From Rhynchopus sp. YZ270_cl-10 (Eukaryota; Euglenozoa; Diplonemea; Diplonemida; Diplonemidae): a stretch of 64,000 bases of DNA. Below, in pieces: positions 21,401-33,428 of this stretch (position 1 is the stretch's first letter; every line of letters starts with the position of its first letter). Position numbers and translations under genes: made by a program. Under the pieces are notes generated by a model. It saw only the letters and a list, made by a program, of their open reading frames with translations, had not been told where the DNA came from and did not search any database. The stretch lies in NCBI GenBank assembly GCA_964035575.1, contig OZ037918.1, forward strand, positions 1 through 64,000, in the 5' to 3' direction.

Positions 21401-24400
21401 CGGTCTGCTTCTGGGGCTTCACAGGCGCCCACTGTTTTGAGCGGAGCAGCAACAGTGTTGGCACACACCTCTGCCACCTCCGCCGCACTGACTACATTCA
21501 ACGAAGGGGCCAACGGTGCTACTGGTGGCCGAACCTTTTGGGGGCTCCTCATCTTCGGAGAGGGGAGCTCACCATGCGCGCTGTCCTGCAGGTTGCGCCG
21601 CGGCGGCGGTGTGTTGTCGGATAGATCCTGGAGGAGCGGGTTGCTAGAGGTGGAGTGGTCTGTCAGGGCGGTGCTGCGGCGTCTGGCCTCTGGGGGGACA
21701 AGGGGATTGCCGTTGGAGTTGGTGCTGGCCTTGCAGGGAGACTTCTTGGGCTTAGTGGGTGAAACAATCGTATTAGAGTAAGTAGACTTGCGGGACGACA
21801 TCGACATAGAAAGTGTGTCTGAAGCCAAGCTAAACTGCCGGTCCTGCCTGCACAGTGCAGGCGTCCCCGCCGCCACCCCACGCAAATGCATCAGCCGAAG
21901 AATCGAAAGCTTCTTCCGGTTCTTCTCCTCATCCTCCTGCTCCAGCCCCTTCTTCCTGTCCTCATTGCCCCGCCCGCTTGCCTCTGAGAAGTTGTATATC
22001 AAAATCGCGATTACTAAATTCAAAAACACATAATTCCCTAAAGCAAACACAATCAAAAAGTAGAACGAAGTCCAGAAAGTTCCGGTATCGGTGATCGCCT
22101 TCTTCATGATGGTTGCCCAGGACTCCCCGGTTATGACCACAAAGACCGTCAATAGGGACTGCTGGAAGGTGTGGAAGTGGGAGCGCTCCCCTGGATCATA
22201 GTCCATGGGGTACTGTTGAGAGTAGTCCAGCACGAACTGGTTGTTGAAGAGCTGGTTGCCGAGCACGCCGAAGATGAAGATGAACAGCATCATCAGCAGG
22301 AACAGATACGCCACGGACATAATGCTCTTCAACACAGTCTCAAGCAGAATCCGCAACCCTTCAAAGTTCTGCGCAAACCGCCCCACCCTTGCCAACCTAA
22401 TAACCCTCAACGACGACAACGCCACCTGCGACCCTTTCTCCGCCTTCCCATTCTTCAACAACAAAAAGATATCCGGGCTAGAAATCGCTACCAAAACAAA
22501 GTCCAATATGTTGAACCGATCCTTAAAATACTTTGTCCCGAGAGCACTCAGCTTGAGAAGCAGTTCGAAGAGGAACAGCACCGCACAGGTGATATTGGTG
22601 TGGTTCATCACCGACTCGAGTGTTTCTGGAATGTCGTGGTGGTCTAACGCAAGGGAGACGATATTGACGACAGTCACGACCATCATCACGTAGTTGAAGA
22701 AGCGGTGTGTCACACACCTGCGCAGTCGTGCTCGGGTATGTGAGAGGCGTGAGAGGATGCCGTCCTCAGTGGTGTCCGGTGGTTTGGTTTCAGTGAGTGA
22801 GCGGGACCGTCGTGAAGAGACGATGCTGCCCCGTGGTGACTCCGCACGATGCGATGAGGCTTGTGACGCACGTCGTCGCCGTACCCGGTCGCCCCCACTC
22901 TCCCCGCTCTCCTGTTTCGGCAGGTCGCCGATCTCCTGCACCACGTCCGTGGTGGTGTCGTCTTTGAAGGCAGTGAAGCTCGCTGACACCCCGGTGCTGT
23001 CGTTCATCCACTCAGGGCTGCTGACGAACATCGCAGGGCGGTCGTCGGAGTCCATTGAGCAGTTTTCGAGGTTCTGCGACATAATGTCAGAGTTGTCGCG
23101 TTCGCCTGCTTTCTCTTCCTTCTCTGTGTCCTTGATGGCAGGTTGTGAGGAGCCTTCAGAGCAGTCCGAGGACGCGTCGTGGAAGAAGGTGAGGTCCATC
23201 CTGCGCTGTGTGAACACCCAGCGGTATTTGATATACGTCCCCGGGGTGGTGACCTGGAAGAAGGGCAGCTCCTTCCCACGCTCGACAGGTGTGCGGAAGG
23301 GCTCGGCCACCTCGTGCAGCGTCTCCCAGTCGTTTGTGAAGCGGTTCCACCCGTCGAAGCGCCACATGGTGGGGTCGCATTGTATCGCGTCTTTCGCAGT
23401 GACAAAGCAGTACTCATCCACAGCTACGGCCATGACGAAGGAGATGTGCAGCTCACCAGAGTTCAGGTCGCACCACTTCGTCGCAGGGTCCGATACGAGG
23501 ATGTTCTGCGGGCCGCAGCCGGGGAGGTTCAAACCTGTTGGGTTGTGTTATTTGTTTTTGAAATTGGAGGGGGGGGTTTGTGGGTGTTGTGTACATACCA
23601 CCCGGGTTCGCCGCAATGGCCTGCTGCAGGTTGACATCACGCCCTTTGCTGCGCAGCATGAGGTACGCAACCTGCACTGCGTTGAGCTCCTGCGCATCTG
23701 CCTCTGTGGAGAAGATGGAGGACAGAATCGCGAGCACGAGGTTGATGCAGAAGTAGGCTCCCATGACCGTCAGCGACATGAAGAACGCGTACGCATGCCA
23801 CCCGGCTGTGTTCTGCGCCTTGTGCATATCGTCCGGCCAGTCGTCCAACGAGATCACCTTGAACACAATCAGCAGAGAGTGGAACACCGTGTCAAAGTTG
23901 AGCACCTGGTCCTGCTCCTCCGGCACCGCCTTTCTGCAGTCCTGCACAAACGCCATGCCGTACGGACGTGAGTTGCAGTCCGCCGCAGACTCGCAGGGCA
24001 CAGTGTCGTTCTGGATCAGACCGTTCATCGGCAGCAACTCCCCAAACTCCCAGTCCATAGTTCCGTTCATATACCGGTAGTCCACATGGCAGCGGTGGTG
24101 CCATGTCTTCCCAAACAACCCCATCCCTGTGATCGCGAAGATCATCATCAAAAACCACAGCAGCAGGAACACTTCCAACAGTGTAGGGAGGGCCGCCACG
24201 ATGGAGTTTACGATGGTGCGCATACCGGCAACACGGCTGATCGTCCTGAGGGGGCGGACGACACGGACAAGACGCAGCACCCTCACGTCTTCTATGCCAG
24301 GTAGGTATGACACACCGCCTGCCAGGACTACCACAAAGTCGATCACATTCCACGTGCTCCGCAGGTATGAGTACGGGTGCAGCACGAACCCTAGTGCAAT

Positions 24401-25132
24401 GATTTTCGTGACCATCTCAACCGTGAACGCCGCTTGAAAGCAAAACTCAGACACATCCAGGATCTTGTGTATGGTTGCATTGTACGCCCCGGTCTCGATC
24501 GCTAGGGTGATGGAGTTGAGGATGATCACTAATAAGGTGCCGTTCTCTGCCCAACGCGAGTTGAGTGCGTCGAATGCCGTTATACGGAAGGTGTTGAACG
24601 GCGACAGGAAGAAGCAAGAGTTGGCCACCGTGACGTACGTCTCCCTCTCACCCACATAGAGCTCGTACGGATGCCCCGAGGGTGCGAGACACTCCACCCG
24701 CCGTGATACAGTGAACGCCGAGGCGGTGTCGTCTTCTTCGTCTTTGTCATTGTCTTCTGTTTCGTCCTCCTTCTCTTTCTCCTCCTTCTCTTTGTCTTCC
24801 TTCTCCTTCGCCTGCTCGAGCTTCCGCATTTCCAACACCTCTGCCAAAACTACAGAAAGCCGTTCTGGTCCGAGGACGTACGCAGGCCGTTGATTCCTTT
24901 GCATAAAGATCCCAGAGTCATCTGACGCAAATATCGATGCTGTACGCGAAGGACGTGTCGGGCTTGCGAACGACCACGACGGCATCGTTTCAACACCGTT
25001 CACAGGACTTCTCGGGTACTTCCCATGCCCGAGGCCAAGACCAAGGGTACGGGTGGTGGAGGCGCCCATATCCGAGCAGACGCTTGCATTGTCACCCACA
25101 GGCTGCATGGGTGGTGGTGGTGGTGGAGGCAT
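18424..25132 (-). CDS. Four-domain voltage-gated cation channel alpha subunit (Cav/Nav type)
   Basis: Seven exons join in frame (23599-25132, 20078-23534, 19711-19919, 19541-19639, 19340-19433, 19057-19278, 18424-18982) to give about 2057 residues. Donors are all GTATGT or GTATGC. It should be a plasma or flagellar membrane channel with four six-helix repeats. Voltage-sensor S4 helices are clear in repeat I (RVLRLVRVVRPLR), II (LRVIRLARVGR) and IV (MRVLRIGRLFRLVRR) and poorer in charge in III (FRAVRLVVLSEDVR). Pore loops read SLDDW, ITGESW, AVGERW and TTETW, so the selectivity ring is D/E/E/E by position. The N-terminus is cytosolic with polyproline and a Lys/Glu coiled region; the II-III linker is long and Ser/Pro-rich. 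The C-terminus keeps a pre-IQ-like FKILRDNW...F segment. The acidic ring favours calcium, but ion preference is inference. Confidence 0.93.
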
Positions 25133-26940
25133 CGTGGCAACGAGGTTTGTGTCGAAGACACAAAAAAACCCGCTTGTGTCTCAATGTAGATGAGCTTCTT
25201 TCTTCTCTGCTAGCGTCCCAGAGTGCAATGCATCATCGCTGATCTCGCAGACTCAGCATGAAAACCTTGCCCAAAAAGAGGGGGTGTGTTGCAGAACTCC
25301 CTCAGAAATATACCCTTCTTTTGAGGGAAGAGGAGGTGAGAGAAGCAGGGGGAGGTCAAGGGAGGGGGGCTGGGAAGCGATGTGTTAACTCCGTAGCATG
25401 AGGAAGCGAAGAGAGAAGAGAAGAAGAAAAAGAGAGAGAAAAATGTGTCTTTGGGAAAGACCCTCTCCCGGAGCTGTTTGTGTGTGTTTTCTGATATTTT
25501 TGGTGGTAGATTTGTGGGGTGCAGTGGTCGCGCTAATTATGGGAAAAAATGGGGAAAAAATGGATTTCGGGTACGGAAAAACGTTCCTTGAAAAGGTTAG
25601 CTGGGGAGGCCCGGAAACCCCGTTTTGTGGCATTTCCGGGCCAATCCCGGCTTGTGGTGGGGTATATACGGAAAAATGGACAAAATTTTAGTGACTTAAA
25701 TTTTCGCAAAATATGAACCCATACTCGTAAACAAGGGTCATTTTCAGGAAAATTCGGAAAATTCCGAGATTTGGAAGCAATTTTTCTCCTGAAAATCAGT
25801 GGGTTTTCAGCCCCAAAACATACCGCGATTGGAATTTCCGGAATCCGTCCGCGCTGTGGTGGGGTCACTTTGCCGAAATGGCCAATTTTTTGGTTTTGGT
25901 CAAAATCCATGTGGGTAAAGAGGGCCAATGTAAATCCCACAACCAGATTTTCTCTCCCTGATCCTGACGTCTTGCAACATGAAAATGCGCGAAAACACCG
26001 GCATTTGCATTTCCGGAATTCGTCCGTTCTGTGGTGGGGTCAATTTGCCGAAATGGACAAGTTCTTGGTTTTGGTCAAAACCCGTCAGTGTAAGGTAAAG
26101 GGGGCAAGTGTTTGCCTGTAGAAACTGGTAGGGAACAGGCAGCGCCGCAGGCGCACGGTACCCAACTTTTTTTTTTTTTTTTCCTTTTCTTTTTTCTCCT
26201 CTTTCTTTTGACTTTCCGAGCCAATTGCGTTCCACGGCGGGGTCACATGTATATGCAAGTCCACTATGTGGTGGTCTTACTCAACAATATTAGAACTTCT
26301 GGTTTCTTAATGAAATCCCCGTACTGCAAAAAAAAAAACGTTCCTACCAAAACCCCCAAAAATCCCGGGATGAGGGATGGACTTTAGCGCGAGCTCTGGT
26401 GGGGTGATTTGGGGTCTTTTTTTTCAGGAAAATTCACAAAAAATTCACAAAATATTCACTACCGATTCACAAAAATTCACAAAAATTTTGGTGAGAAAAA
26501 AATGGGAAAAGGGGATTGATTTGGGAAAAAATATTGGGGAAAGGAGGAGAAGGAGGAGGACTCATTTCTACAGATTTTTTGGAATATCGTGTGCGGGGGA
26601 AAAAAAACAAAACAAAAACGATCATTCCATGCTATGTCTAGGGTTCGCTACGGGGAGAGGGGGGGGGTCCTCGTTCTGGGTTACCCCACACACCCCACAC
26701 CTCGCATACTCTATTGCTTTCAGTATTATTTTGTTGTGAAAACTGGAGGCTTTTTGGTTAGCACAATAAGGAATGTACTTCCCCAAAACGCTCTTTTTCA
26801 ATACGGTTCGTTCTCAAACTGTTGTATGCAAACACACACAGGACCTCTCTGTCCACCATGTTCCCGCCAATTTTCAAGGTCGGAACATCAACTAAAAAAC
26901 TCCTTCGTCACCGGACCTTGTAGGTTTTTCACACATCCGT
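25133..26940. other. Spacer with dispersed repeats
   Basis: The 5' flank of the channel gene, followed by repeat copies at 25822-25905 and 26003-26090 and looser relatives near 25610-25680 and 26210-26250 (a CCGGGCCAATCCCGG- or GGTGGGGT-type core). A poly(T) run lies at 26165-26185. No gene is supported; the ORFs here follow the repeats. Confidence 0.6.
25822..26090 (+). repeat. Dispersed repeat copies 2 and 3
   Basis: 25822-25905 and 26003-26090 share TTTCCGGAAT-C/T-CGTCCG, TGTGGTGGGGTCA, TTTGCCGAAATGG and TTGGTTTTGGTCAAAA in the same order, with about 100 bp of unrelated DNA between. Copy 1 is at 10395-10475. Unit length is about 85 bp. Confidence 0.8.
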
Positions 26941-29900
26941 CTACTTTAGCCACATACGCAGGTATTTGTCCTCACAACCGATGAAGTTGAACCTATCAAA
27001 TTGGAAGTTCTGCATTTCGTTCGGGAAGCTGTTGTGGAAGACGCTGACCTGCTCAAGGGTGGCTGCGTTCCAGGCACGCACCTTGCAGTCTGCACCTGAG
27101 GTGATGATGTAGCGTCCGTGGATCTGGCTCCAGAGGATGTCATCACCTGTGCCCTGGATCGTCTTGCATGTGCCGCTTGCAACGTTCCATACGTTGATGT
27201 CACCACTGTTCCCGACTGCGGCAATAAAGTCGCGCGTAACAGACACGTTGCGGATGCCTCCGTACTCATCCCTGAAGGTCTTCTTGACCACCGCCTCTTG
27301 TGCGTCCCATACAAGGATCCACCCCCACTCTGCAGACACAACAAAGGTGCCGTCCATATGCACGGATACCACAGGGCCCTTATGTCCCTTCAGCACCATG
27401 ACAGGGCTCTCTCGGCCAGGGGATCTGGAGATGTCCCAGATGTTGATGAGTGTGTCGTCGCCGGCAGTGCACAGCAAGGTGCCGTGGAGGTGCAGGCAGT
27501 TCACGTGGCCGCGGTGGCTTTGGAGGACGGAGAGGGCTGCGCTGTCGGGTGTGCTCTGTGCGAGCGGTATCCCGTCCTCGTCGACCTGGGCCACCTCCCA
27601 GCGGCGGATAGAGGAGTCGTGCGAAGCAGAAAACAGCTGCAAGGTGCGACCACCATCCACACCAAGCAGCGCGCCGCTCAGGTCGTCTTCAGGTCGTCCA
27701 TCAGTGATGTCCATTGCCGCTGCGTCTGCGTTGGGCACCTTGACATGGAACGCCAGCTGCACAACCTTGCCGGTATGTCCCCGCAACGTACCAATCAACT
27801 GAAGCGACTCAGTGCTCCAGAGTTGGATCCACCCGTTGGCATGCGCAGTAGCAACGATGGTGCTGTGGTACGCCAGGCAGATGACGTCCATGCCGGTGTC
27901 GATGAGCAGAGGTGTCACCGGGAGCCATGCGTAGCGCGACATCGAGGGGTCGAACGCGAGGGCTTCCTTCGTGTAGTGCGCCATGTCGATCTCGTTGCTT
28001 GCGGGGCAGTTGTGCTCCATCATCTGCGTCTTCAGCTTCAGCAGCTCCATGCCGACAGACTTGACCACCTCGCTGCGCTCGGCAGCACGCTGACGCAACG
28101 TCGCAAGCTCCGTCTCGGGATCGGTCATCTCCTTCTCATGCGTCTCCTCCATGCTCTCCTTCACAGGCTGCCAGAAGCGCTGTACACGCTCATCCTGTGT
28201 CTCCACAATGTCGGTGCCCTTCTTTCTGCCAAGCTGTGGAGGGGGGTGGTGTTGGAACACAATGTGTGGGGGTAGGCAGGCATACCAGCTTCTCGTTGAT
28301 CTCATCCATGAACTCATGTTTGGTGCGAAGAGGCATAATGCGGAACTGCCAGTCGGGCTGCTTCTGCAGGAGCAGCTTTGTCTCGATCTTCTGCCCGAGG
28401 GCAAGCTGGCGTATGGTCATACGTTTCTGTGGTTGTTATGAATCAGAGGGAGTAAATCTTGGGGACATAGGTTTGTTTGGGGGAAACAAATACGTGAACG
28501 TATGAGCCTCGCAGTGCGACATCACATCAAAAAATGCGAGCCCAACAAAAGAAACGATTGCATACGTGGAGGCCTTCATTCGTGTACGCCTGGACCTTGA
28601 TGATGCAGTCCACGACGTGCTCTCTGTGTGCTATGGAGAGGAACTGAAGGAAGAGGTCGTGCTCGGTCTCGACCTTCAGGCCGAGGCCTGTCTTGTCATC
28701 GAGGAGGCAGTCCACGAGGGACATGATGTCGACACAGCGCCTGATGGCACCGTCCATGTCGCAGACGTAGAGCGACTGGTCCGACACCACGAGGATGCGT
28801 TTGTGGGTGTGGCTGCGTCCGGCCCCTGTCTTCGTGCGTACCAACGCAAAGAAGTACACCACCGCGCCAACCACGTCCTGAAACGTCTGCTCGTACTCAG
28901 GCGGCACAGACACCAATCGCAACCCGGTCCTCGGGTCGACCTCTAACTCATCAATAGTGTTGTACCCCTGTACAGGCATGTTGATCCCGTTCACAACCAC
29001 CACGTTGTCCTGGTCACCGCGCGTTACATCCCAGGTCCCCGTCTCGCTGCGTTGTGGGCGTGGGTCGTCTGCTATCGCACCATTCCCGGTTTTCCGCTTT
29101 TTGCTCAAATCCACAGGCTTCGGCCACGGCCCGTAGACACCACTGATCGCCCCTAAGGCACTGAGGAAGGGGAGGCCTGCGAGGAGGTTCGCATGCTCGA
29201 GCCACTTGATTTGGTCTTCCTTGCGTGAGAACAGGTCTTCCACTGGCGACAGCTCGTCTATGCGCTCTTGAAGGGACACCTTGAGTGCGGTGCGCTCTGT
29301 GAGCTCTTGCTCGAGCTGCTGCGTCATGCGGCCCAGCGCTGCACTCTCAGGGAGCACAACGTCCGATGGCAGCGCACCGTTGAAGAGCGTCTCCTGGATG
29401 CGGAGGTTGAGGTCTGTGTTGGGTGTGCTCTGCATCGACTCAAAGAGGTGCCGCTGGCGCACCTCCAGCTCAGCTTCTAGCTCCTTTATCTTTTCGTCCT
29501 TGAAGCTGTAGATCTCTGCACTGTCCTCCGAAAGCATGTGTCCCGCCACCTCGACAACGGCGCCTTCGACGTCGCGTGTCTTCTCCCTAAGGAGTGTGAG
29601 GCGTTTGGAGTTCTCCTCTTGTCGGAGGCTTTCGTTGACGATGTCGTCTTTGAGCTTCGCCATCTGTTCGTCGAGACGGCGTTCTGCCTCTGCAGCATCG
29701 GAGCGGCGGAGCTGCACTGCTGCGTACTGCCGGCTCATGCCAAGGTGCCGTCCGGTGGCGCGTAGTTCTGCCTCACCTCCACCGCTGGCCTGCGCGAGTT
29801 GCGCCAGTGTTGTGAGTTCTGTTGTCGTGTCGTAAGGGTCTTTGTTGTGCAGCGTCCGGGAAAGCTGTCCAATCTGCAGCTCCGTCAACTCCTCAAACCC

Positions 29901-31085
29901 CAAGGCAAGCTCCTCGAAGTTCTGCACCGCAGTGTCCTCTTCTTTGTGCTGTGCGGCTCGCTTTAAGTTGTATTTTTCAAACTCCAAATCCGCCCAATGG
30001 GTGACAACTTGCAAAGAAACCTGCATCTTGCTTTTGTACGCCCTCCCAAGAACGTCGCAAAAACCGCTATATTCGTCGGACGTTGCGAGTTGTGCCATTA
30101 GGTCGTGTTCGGTGGGCACCACGAGAACAAACAAATTGGATCGTCCCACCCGCTGTGTCGACACTGCGTCGCTAGCAGGACGCTCCAACTTCGCGATTTG
30201 ATGCATTTTGATAAACCTCCCCACACGCCCGTCAGCACCACACAGCAGCACACCATCCCTCGTCACCAACACCGCACGGCCTTCGAGGTAGCGCCCTTTG
30301 TACGTCACCTGCGTCACCTCCCAGAGGCCATACACGACGTAGCCGTCAAGCGCAGCGAATGCCCCGTCCAACTGCACCAGGGGCAGTCCGTTGTTGGGAT
30401 CTGCACCGACAGTTTCCCCAGGGTTGTGCAGTGGCGGTCGTGGCGGTGTCGGCCGCAACGCACCACCACGCTGCGACCCACCCCTGAAGGACCCCTCCGT
30501 CGCCTTCACGAAGTCTGCCTGCACCGACGCAGACCGACCGGACAGAACCTCCTCCCCACGCTCACCCTCCTCCTCCGCCTCCTTCACCCCACCTGACCTA
30601 CGCGAAAACGCCCCTGCAAAGGGGTCCTTCTGCTTCGGAGACGTGCTGGCGGAACTCGGTGTACTGGGGTGCAGCCCTCCTCCCCCTCCCCCTCCTCCGC
30701 CACTAAGCCGTGTGGAGCGGTCACCGTCAACACCACTACTGACGCGAGTATGTTCCGATCCGCCACCTCTGCTGAGATTTGAACCCCGAGGACCAAAGCT
30801 GACCTGGTTCACTCTGTCTTTCTCACCTTGCGCAGTTTGCGCCGCAGGCTCGCGACGTGACGAAAACGCGGACGAAAGCATATGACTCTTCTGCTGTGTA
30901 TTGCTTGGCGGCGGTGGTGGCGGTGTCGGCGTCACCCCTGACACACCCTCCTCGAAGTAGCGTTGCACACTGCCGTCGAGGCTTGCGGTAGAGGGTGGTG
31001 CTGAGAGGCTAGCAGAACCACCTCCGGAGGGCTGCAGGAAGGCGGGCAGGCGCATGCGTGTCGAGGTGGAGGATGCGACACTCAT
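26941..31085 (-). CDS. Large PH-like, coiled-coil and WD40 scaffold protein
   Basis: Three exons (28566-31085, 28286-28426, 26941-28233) join in frame to about 1317 residues, with donors GTATGC and acceptors CACAG. The start at 31085 (MSVASSTSTR) follows an open leader. The first 250 residues are low-complexity and Ser/Gly/Pro-rich. A PH-like domain (RAVLVTRDGVLLCGADGRVG) follows near residue 300, then a coiled coil of about 300 residues (AEAERRLDEQMAKLKDD and similar), then a second PH-like domain with the same pattern (ILVVSDQSLYVCDMDGAIRR) near residue 785. The C-terminal half is a WD40 propeller with clear GH...WD units (GHTGKVVQLAF, GHKGPVVSVHMDG). It is probably a cytoskeletal or membrane-associated scaffold. 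I do not recognise a named orthologue. Joining the ORFs into one gene rests on consistent splice sites and phase. Confidence 0.8.
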
Positions 31086-31964
31086 GGTTGCGTTCGAGAA
31101 GAGGTCTTTTGTGGCTGGGTGTCGTGTCAGGTCGGCACACCCCCAGTACCCTGTTCTGTGTATAGTGTGTAGATGATACGTCACGCACTCAGTTTTTGTT
31201 CTAGGTCATATCATTGAGGTTGTGGTGTATGGATTTGTGTTGTGTTGTGTTGGTAACAGAGAGTGGACAACGTCCTGAACGGAGTATCGACCAGTTGTGG
31301 TGTGTTTTGTGGTGTGCTGTATGAGGTGGGTGATGAGAGGTGATGAGGGGTTAGGCGGTGGGAGAGAGTTGGTTTTTTATGTTAAATCGGAGGAGGAGGA
31401 GGAGGAGGGGGAGGGGGGGTGGGAGCTTTTGTTTTCTCTGTTTTTTTCCCGGATATTTTGTAAGAATACAAAACTCAGAGGTTGGGAGTGGGGCTTAACC
31501 ATTGTGTTGTGCCCGCATACTTTATTATTGCTGTGTTGTTTTTGTGTAAATCTTTGGTAAAAAGAAGAGGATGAACTTAATTTATCTTCATTCACTTTCA
31601 TGAGAAATATAAGAATAGCATTTTGAGAAGGGAAAAAAGTTGACTTGAAACACAGCCCTCTCGTGAACAGTGTACCTTGGTACAAATGATCGGCTGTACC
31701 GGGGGGTGGACCCGAACCATGCAGTCCTACATCCATTTCGTGGTTTACATCTGATAAATAATGAAACTTTGAAAAAAACACAAAGCCCTCTCGCTGTACA
31801 TCAATAAGAAGAAAAGAAAAGGTAGATAACCCTATTACCATACAGACATGACACATGAACAAATGGTATTGATCCAGGCACCTCCGACTTGCCAGCCCCT
31901 GGTGTCATTTCTTTGCAAAAAAAAAAGGTACATTCCCCCCCAACTGCACAACTCACAACATGCA
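31086..31964. other. Spacer
   Basis: 5' flank of the scaffold gene. Contains a GGA/GAG-rich patch near 31386-31420 and the structured repeat at 31654-31755. No gene is supported. Confidence 0.55.
31654..31755. repeat. Structured dispersed repeat, copy 1 (possible ncRNA)
   Basis: Begins with AGCCCTCTCGTG, then a GGTAC...GTACC hairpin with ATGATCGG in its loop, then GCAGTCC, ATCCATTTCGTGGTT and ACATCTGA. A relative with the same hairpin and GCAGTCC-TATCCATTTTCGTGG order is at 57836-57912. On the minus strand copy 1 contains GGTTCGGGTCC, which resembles a polymerase III B box, but copy 2 does not keep it. Confidence 0.5.
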
Positions 31965-32405
31965 CTAACACGCCCTGCACAGCCCTGGACCGGTTCCGTT
32001 GTAGAACTTTCCGTGCCAGAGCTTCCCGTTGAGGTCTGTGTACTTCCCCTCACCATGCATCAGCCCTGCACGCCACTGCCCATCATAGGCACTGCCATCT
32101 GGCCACTTGAAGGCTCCACGCCCTTCGTAACGGTTGCGCAGCCATGTCCCTGTGTAGTTGCTTGTGTCCTTGAACGTGAAGCACCCCTGCCCCTCCATGG
32201 CGTCCTGCACCCACTCCCCGTCATACAGGTTGCCGTGCTCCATCATCTTGCCTTTGCCGTGTCGCTGCATCACCTTGTCCTGGCCCTCCGCCACAGTGAT
32301 CATCGTCCACTGTCCAGTGTACTTCGCGCCATCCTCAAAGACGTACGACCCAGAGCCTTCCTCAGGCTCTTCGGGTTCTGTGGGTTGGTTTTTCTTCGGA
32401 GGCAT
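31965..32405 (-). CDS. MORN-repeat protein
   Basis: 146 residues from the ATG at 32405 (MPPKKNQPTEPEEPEEG), chosen because the frame upstream encodes only T-rich leader DNA. After a short acidic start it consists almost entirely of MORN repeats of about 23 residues: YTGQWTM, LYDGEWVQDAMEGQG, YTGTWLRNRYEGRGAFKWPDG, YDGQWRAGLMHGEGKYTD and WHGKFYNG. Such small MORN proteins bind membranes or cytoskeleton and are common in flagellar and cortical structures. Localisation is inference. No intron or membrane segment. It resembles short MORN proteins such as MORN5 in layout, but I do not claim orthology. Confidence 0.9.
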   Translation of the reverse strand: MPPKKNQPTEPEEPEEGSGSYVFEDGAKYTGQWTMITVAEGQDKVMQRHGKGKMMEHGNLYDGEWVQDAMEGQGCFTFKDTSNYTGTWLRNRYEGRGAFKWPDGSAYDGQWRAGLMHGEGKYTDLNGKLWHGKFYNGTGPGLCRAC

Positions 32406-32660
32406 GTGGTTATGGTTGTTTGTCTTTTTTGGATGTTTTGGTGTTTCTGGAAAAAAGAAATTGAATGGAAGGTGGAAAATAAACAAAATGAAAAAAAAAA
32501 AATTGGAGGGGTTGGGTTTTGTTTTTGTGAGGGGGATGGGGGCTTGTCTAGTCTGCACGGAGTTTCGTGAAAAAAAACAATACAGGCAGGAAAACGTTCT
32601 CCCCACGAGATGAGCAATGCCAGGAAGGGAATCAAGGTGGTGCATCTAACGAAACTCACT

Positions 32661-32721
32661 TCAAAAACAAGAAACGGTTACCAGATGAAGTAAAGCCTCT
32701 CGTGCTGAGTCATCTGATCGA
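32661..32721 (+). repeat. Hairpin element, copy D (compensated stem)
   Basis: Outer stem CAGATGA (32682-32688) pairs perfectly with TCATCTG (32710-32716); the loop region reads AAGCCTCTCGTGCTGAG. Other copies have ATAAGATGA/TCACCTTAT in this position, so both sides have changed together. The rest of the spacer 32406-33428 shows no supported gene. Confidence 0.75.
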
Positions 32722-33428
32722 AAAATATAGACAAGCAACGCAGTGGGGCGTGCAAGAATAATAAAAATAAGGGGTGAATGATAAATATGCCATCGTGCAT
32801 TCCTATCGTTCAAAAAAGCGAAGCTCAAAGTGCAACATACGAGATGCAGACACTTTGGTTCTCCACAACAACAAAAACAACATCAAGAAACGCTGATAAA
32901 AAAAAAACCCCCACAGCAACACTGAATAGACAAAAAGACGCAGGTGGTCCGTCAAGAACAATAATTCATCACCAACCACAGCGACCCAGAGGTCATATCA
33001 TGTGTTGTTGTGGCTACAACCGGCAGGGCCAGTGTTCTATAAAGCAAAGAAAGAGAAAGGGGAAACGGGACACGAAGAGAATTAGGTAATATTGATGAAT
33101 TGGCGAAGTTGTGAAAGAAAAGATGGTGTTAACTGATCCGGCTTTGCAAACCGATTATATATTCGGCAAAATGATGCATGATGCAGCGCAGAAAAGTAGT
33201 GGTGTTAAAATCAGAGGACAAATCATAAAACACAAGACTCGCCAGAAACTCGCAAAACAGTAAAGTGCGATGGCATCATTGTGAAAATAAATTGAGTTGG
33301 ATGCAGTTGATGAATTGTAAGAACACTCCAAAAGACGACGTTGGGCTCGTTCTCTATTTTCAGGTGTTTGAGTATCTTTTTTCGCAAAAAAAATCTCAAA
33401 CACAACTTGAGCACTGTAGGGCAGTGTC

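Noticed and set aside
31690-31745. tRNA gene at the B-box-like GGTTCGGGTCC
   Set aside because: No A box at the right distance and the flanks do not fold into a cloverleaf; the related copy lacks the B box.
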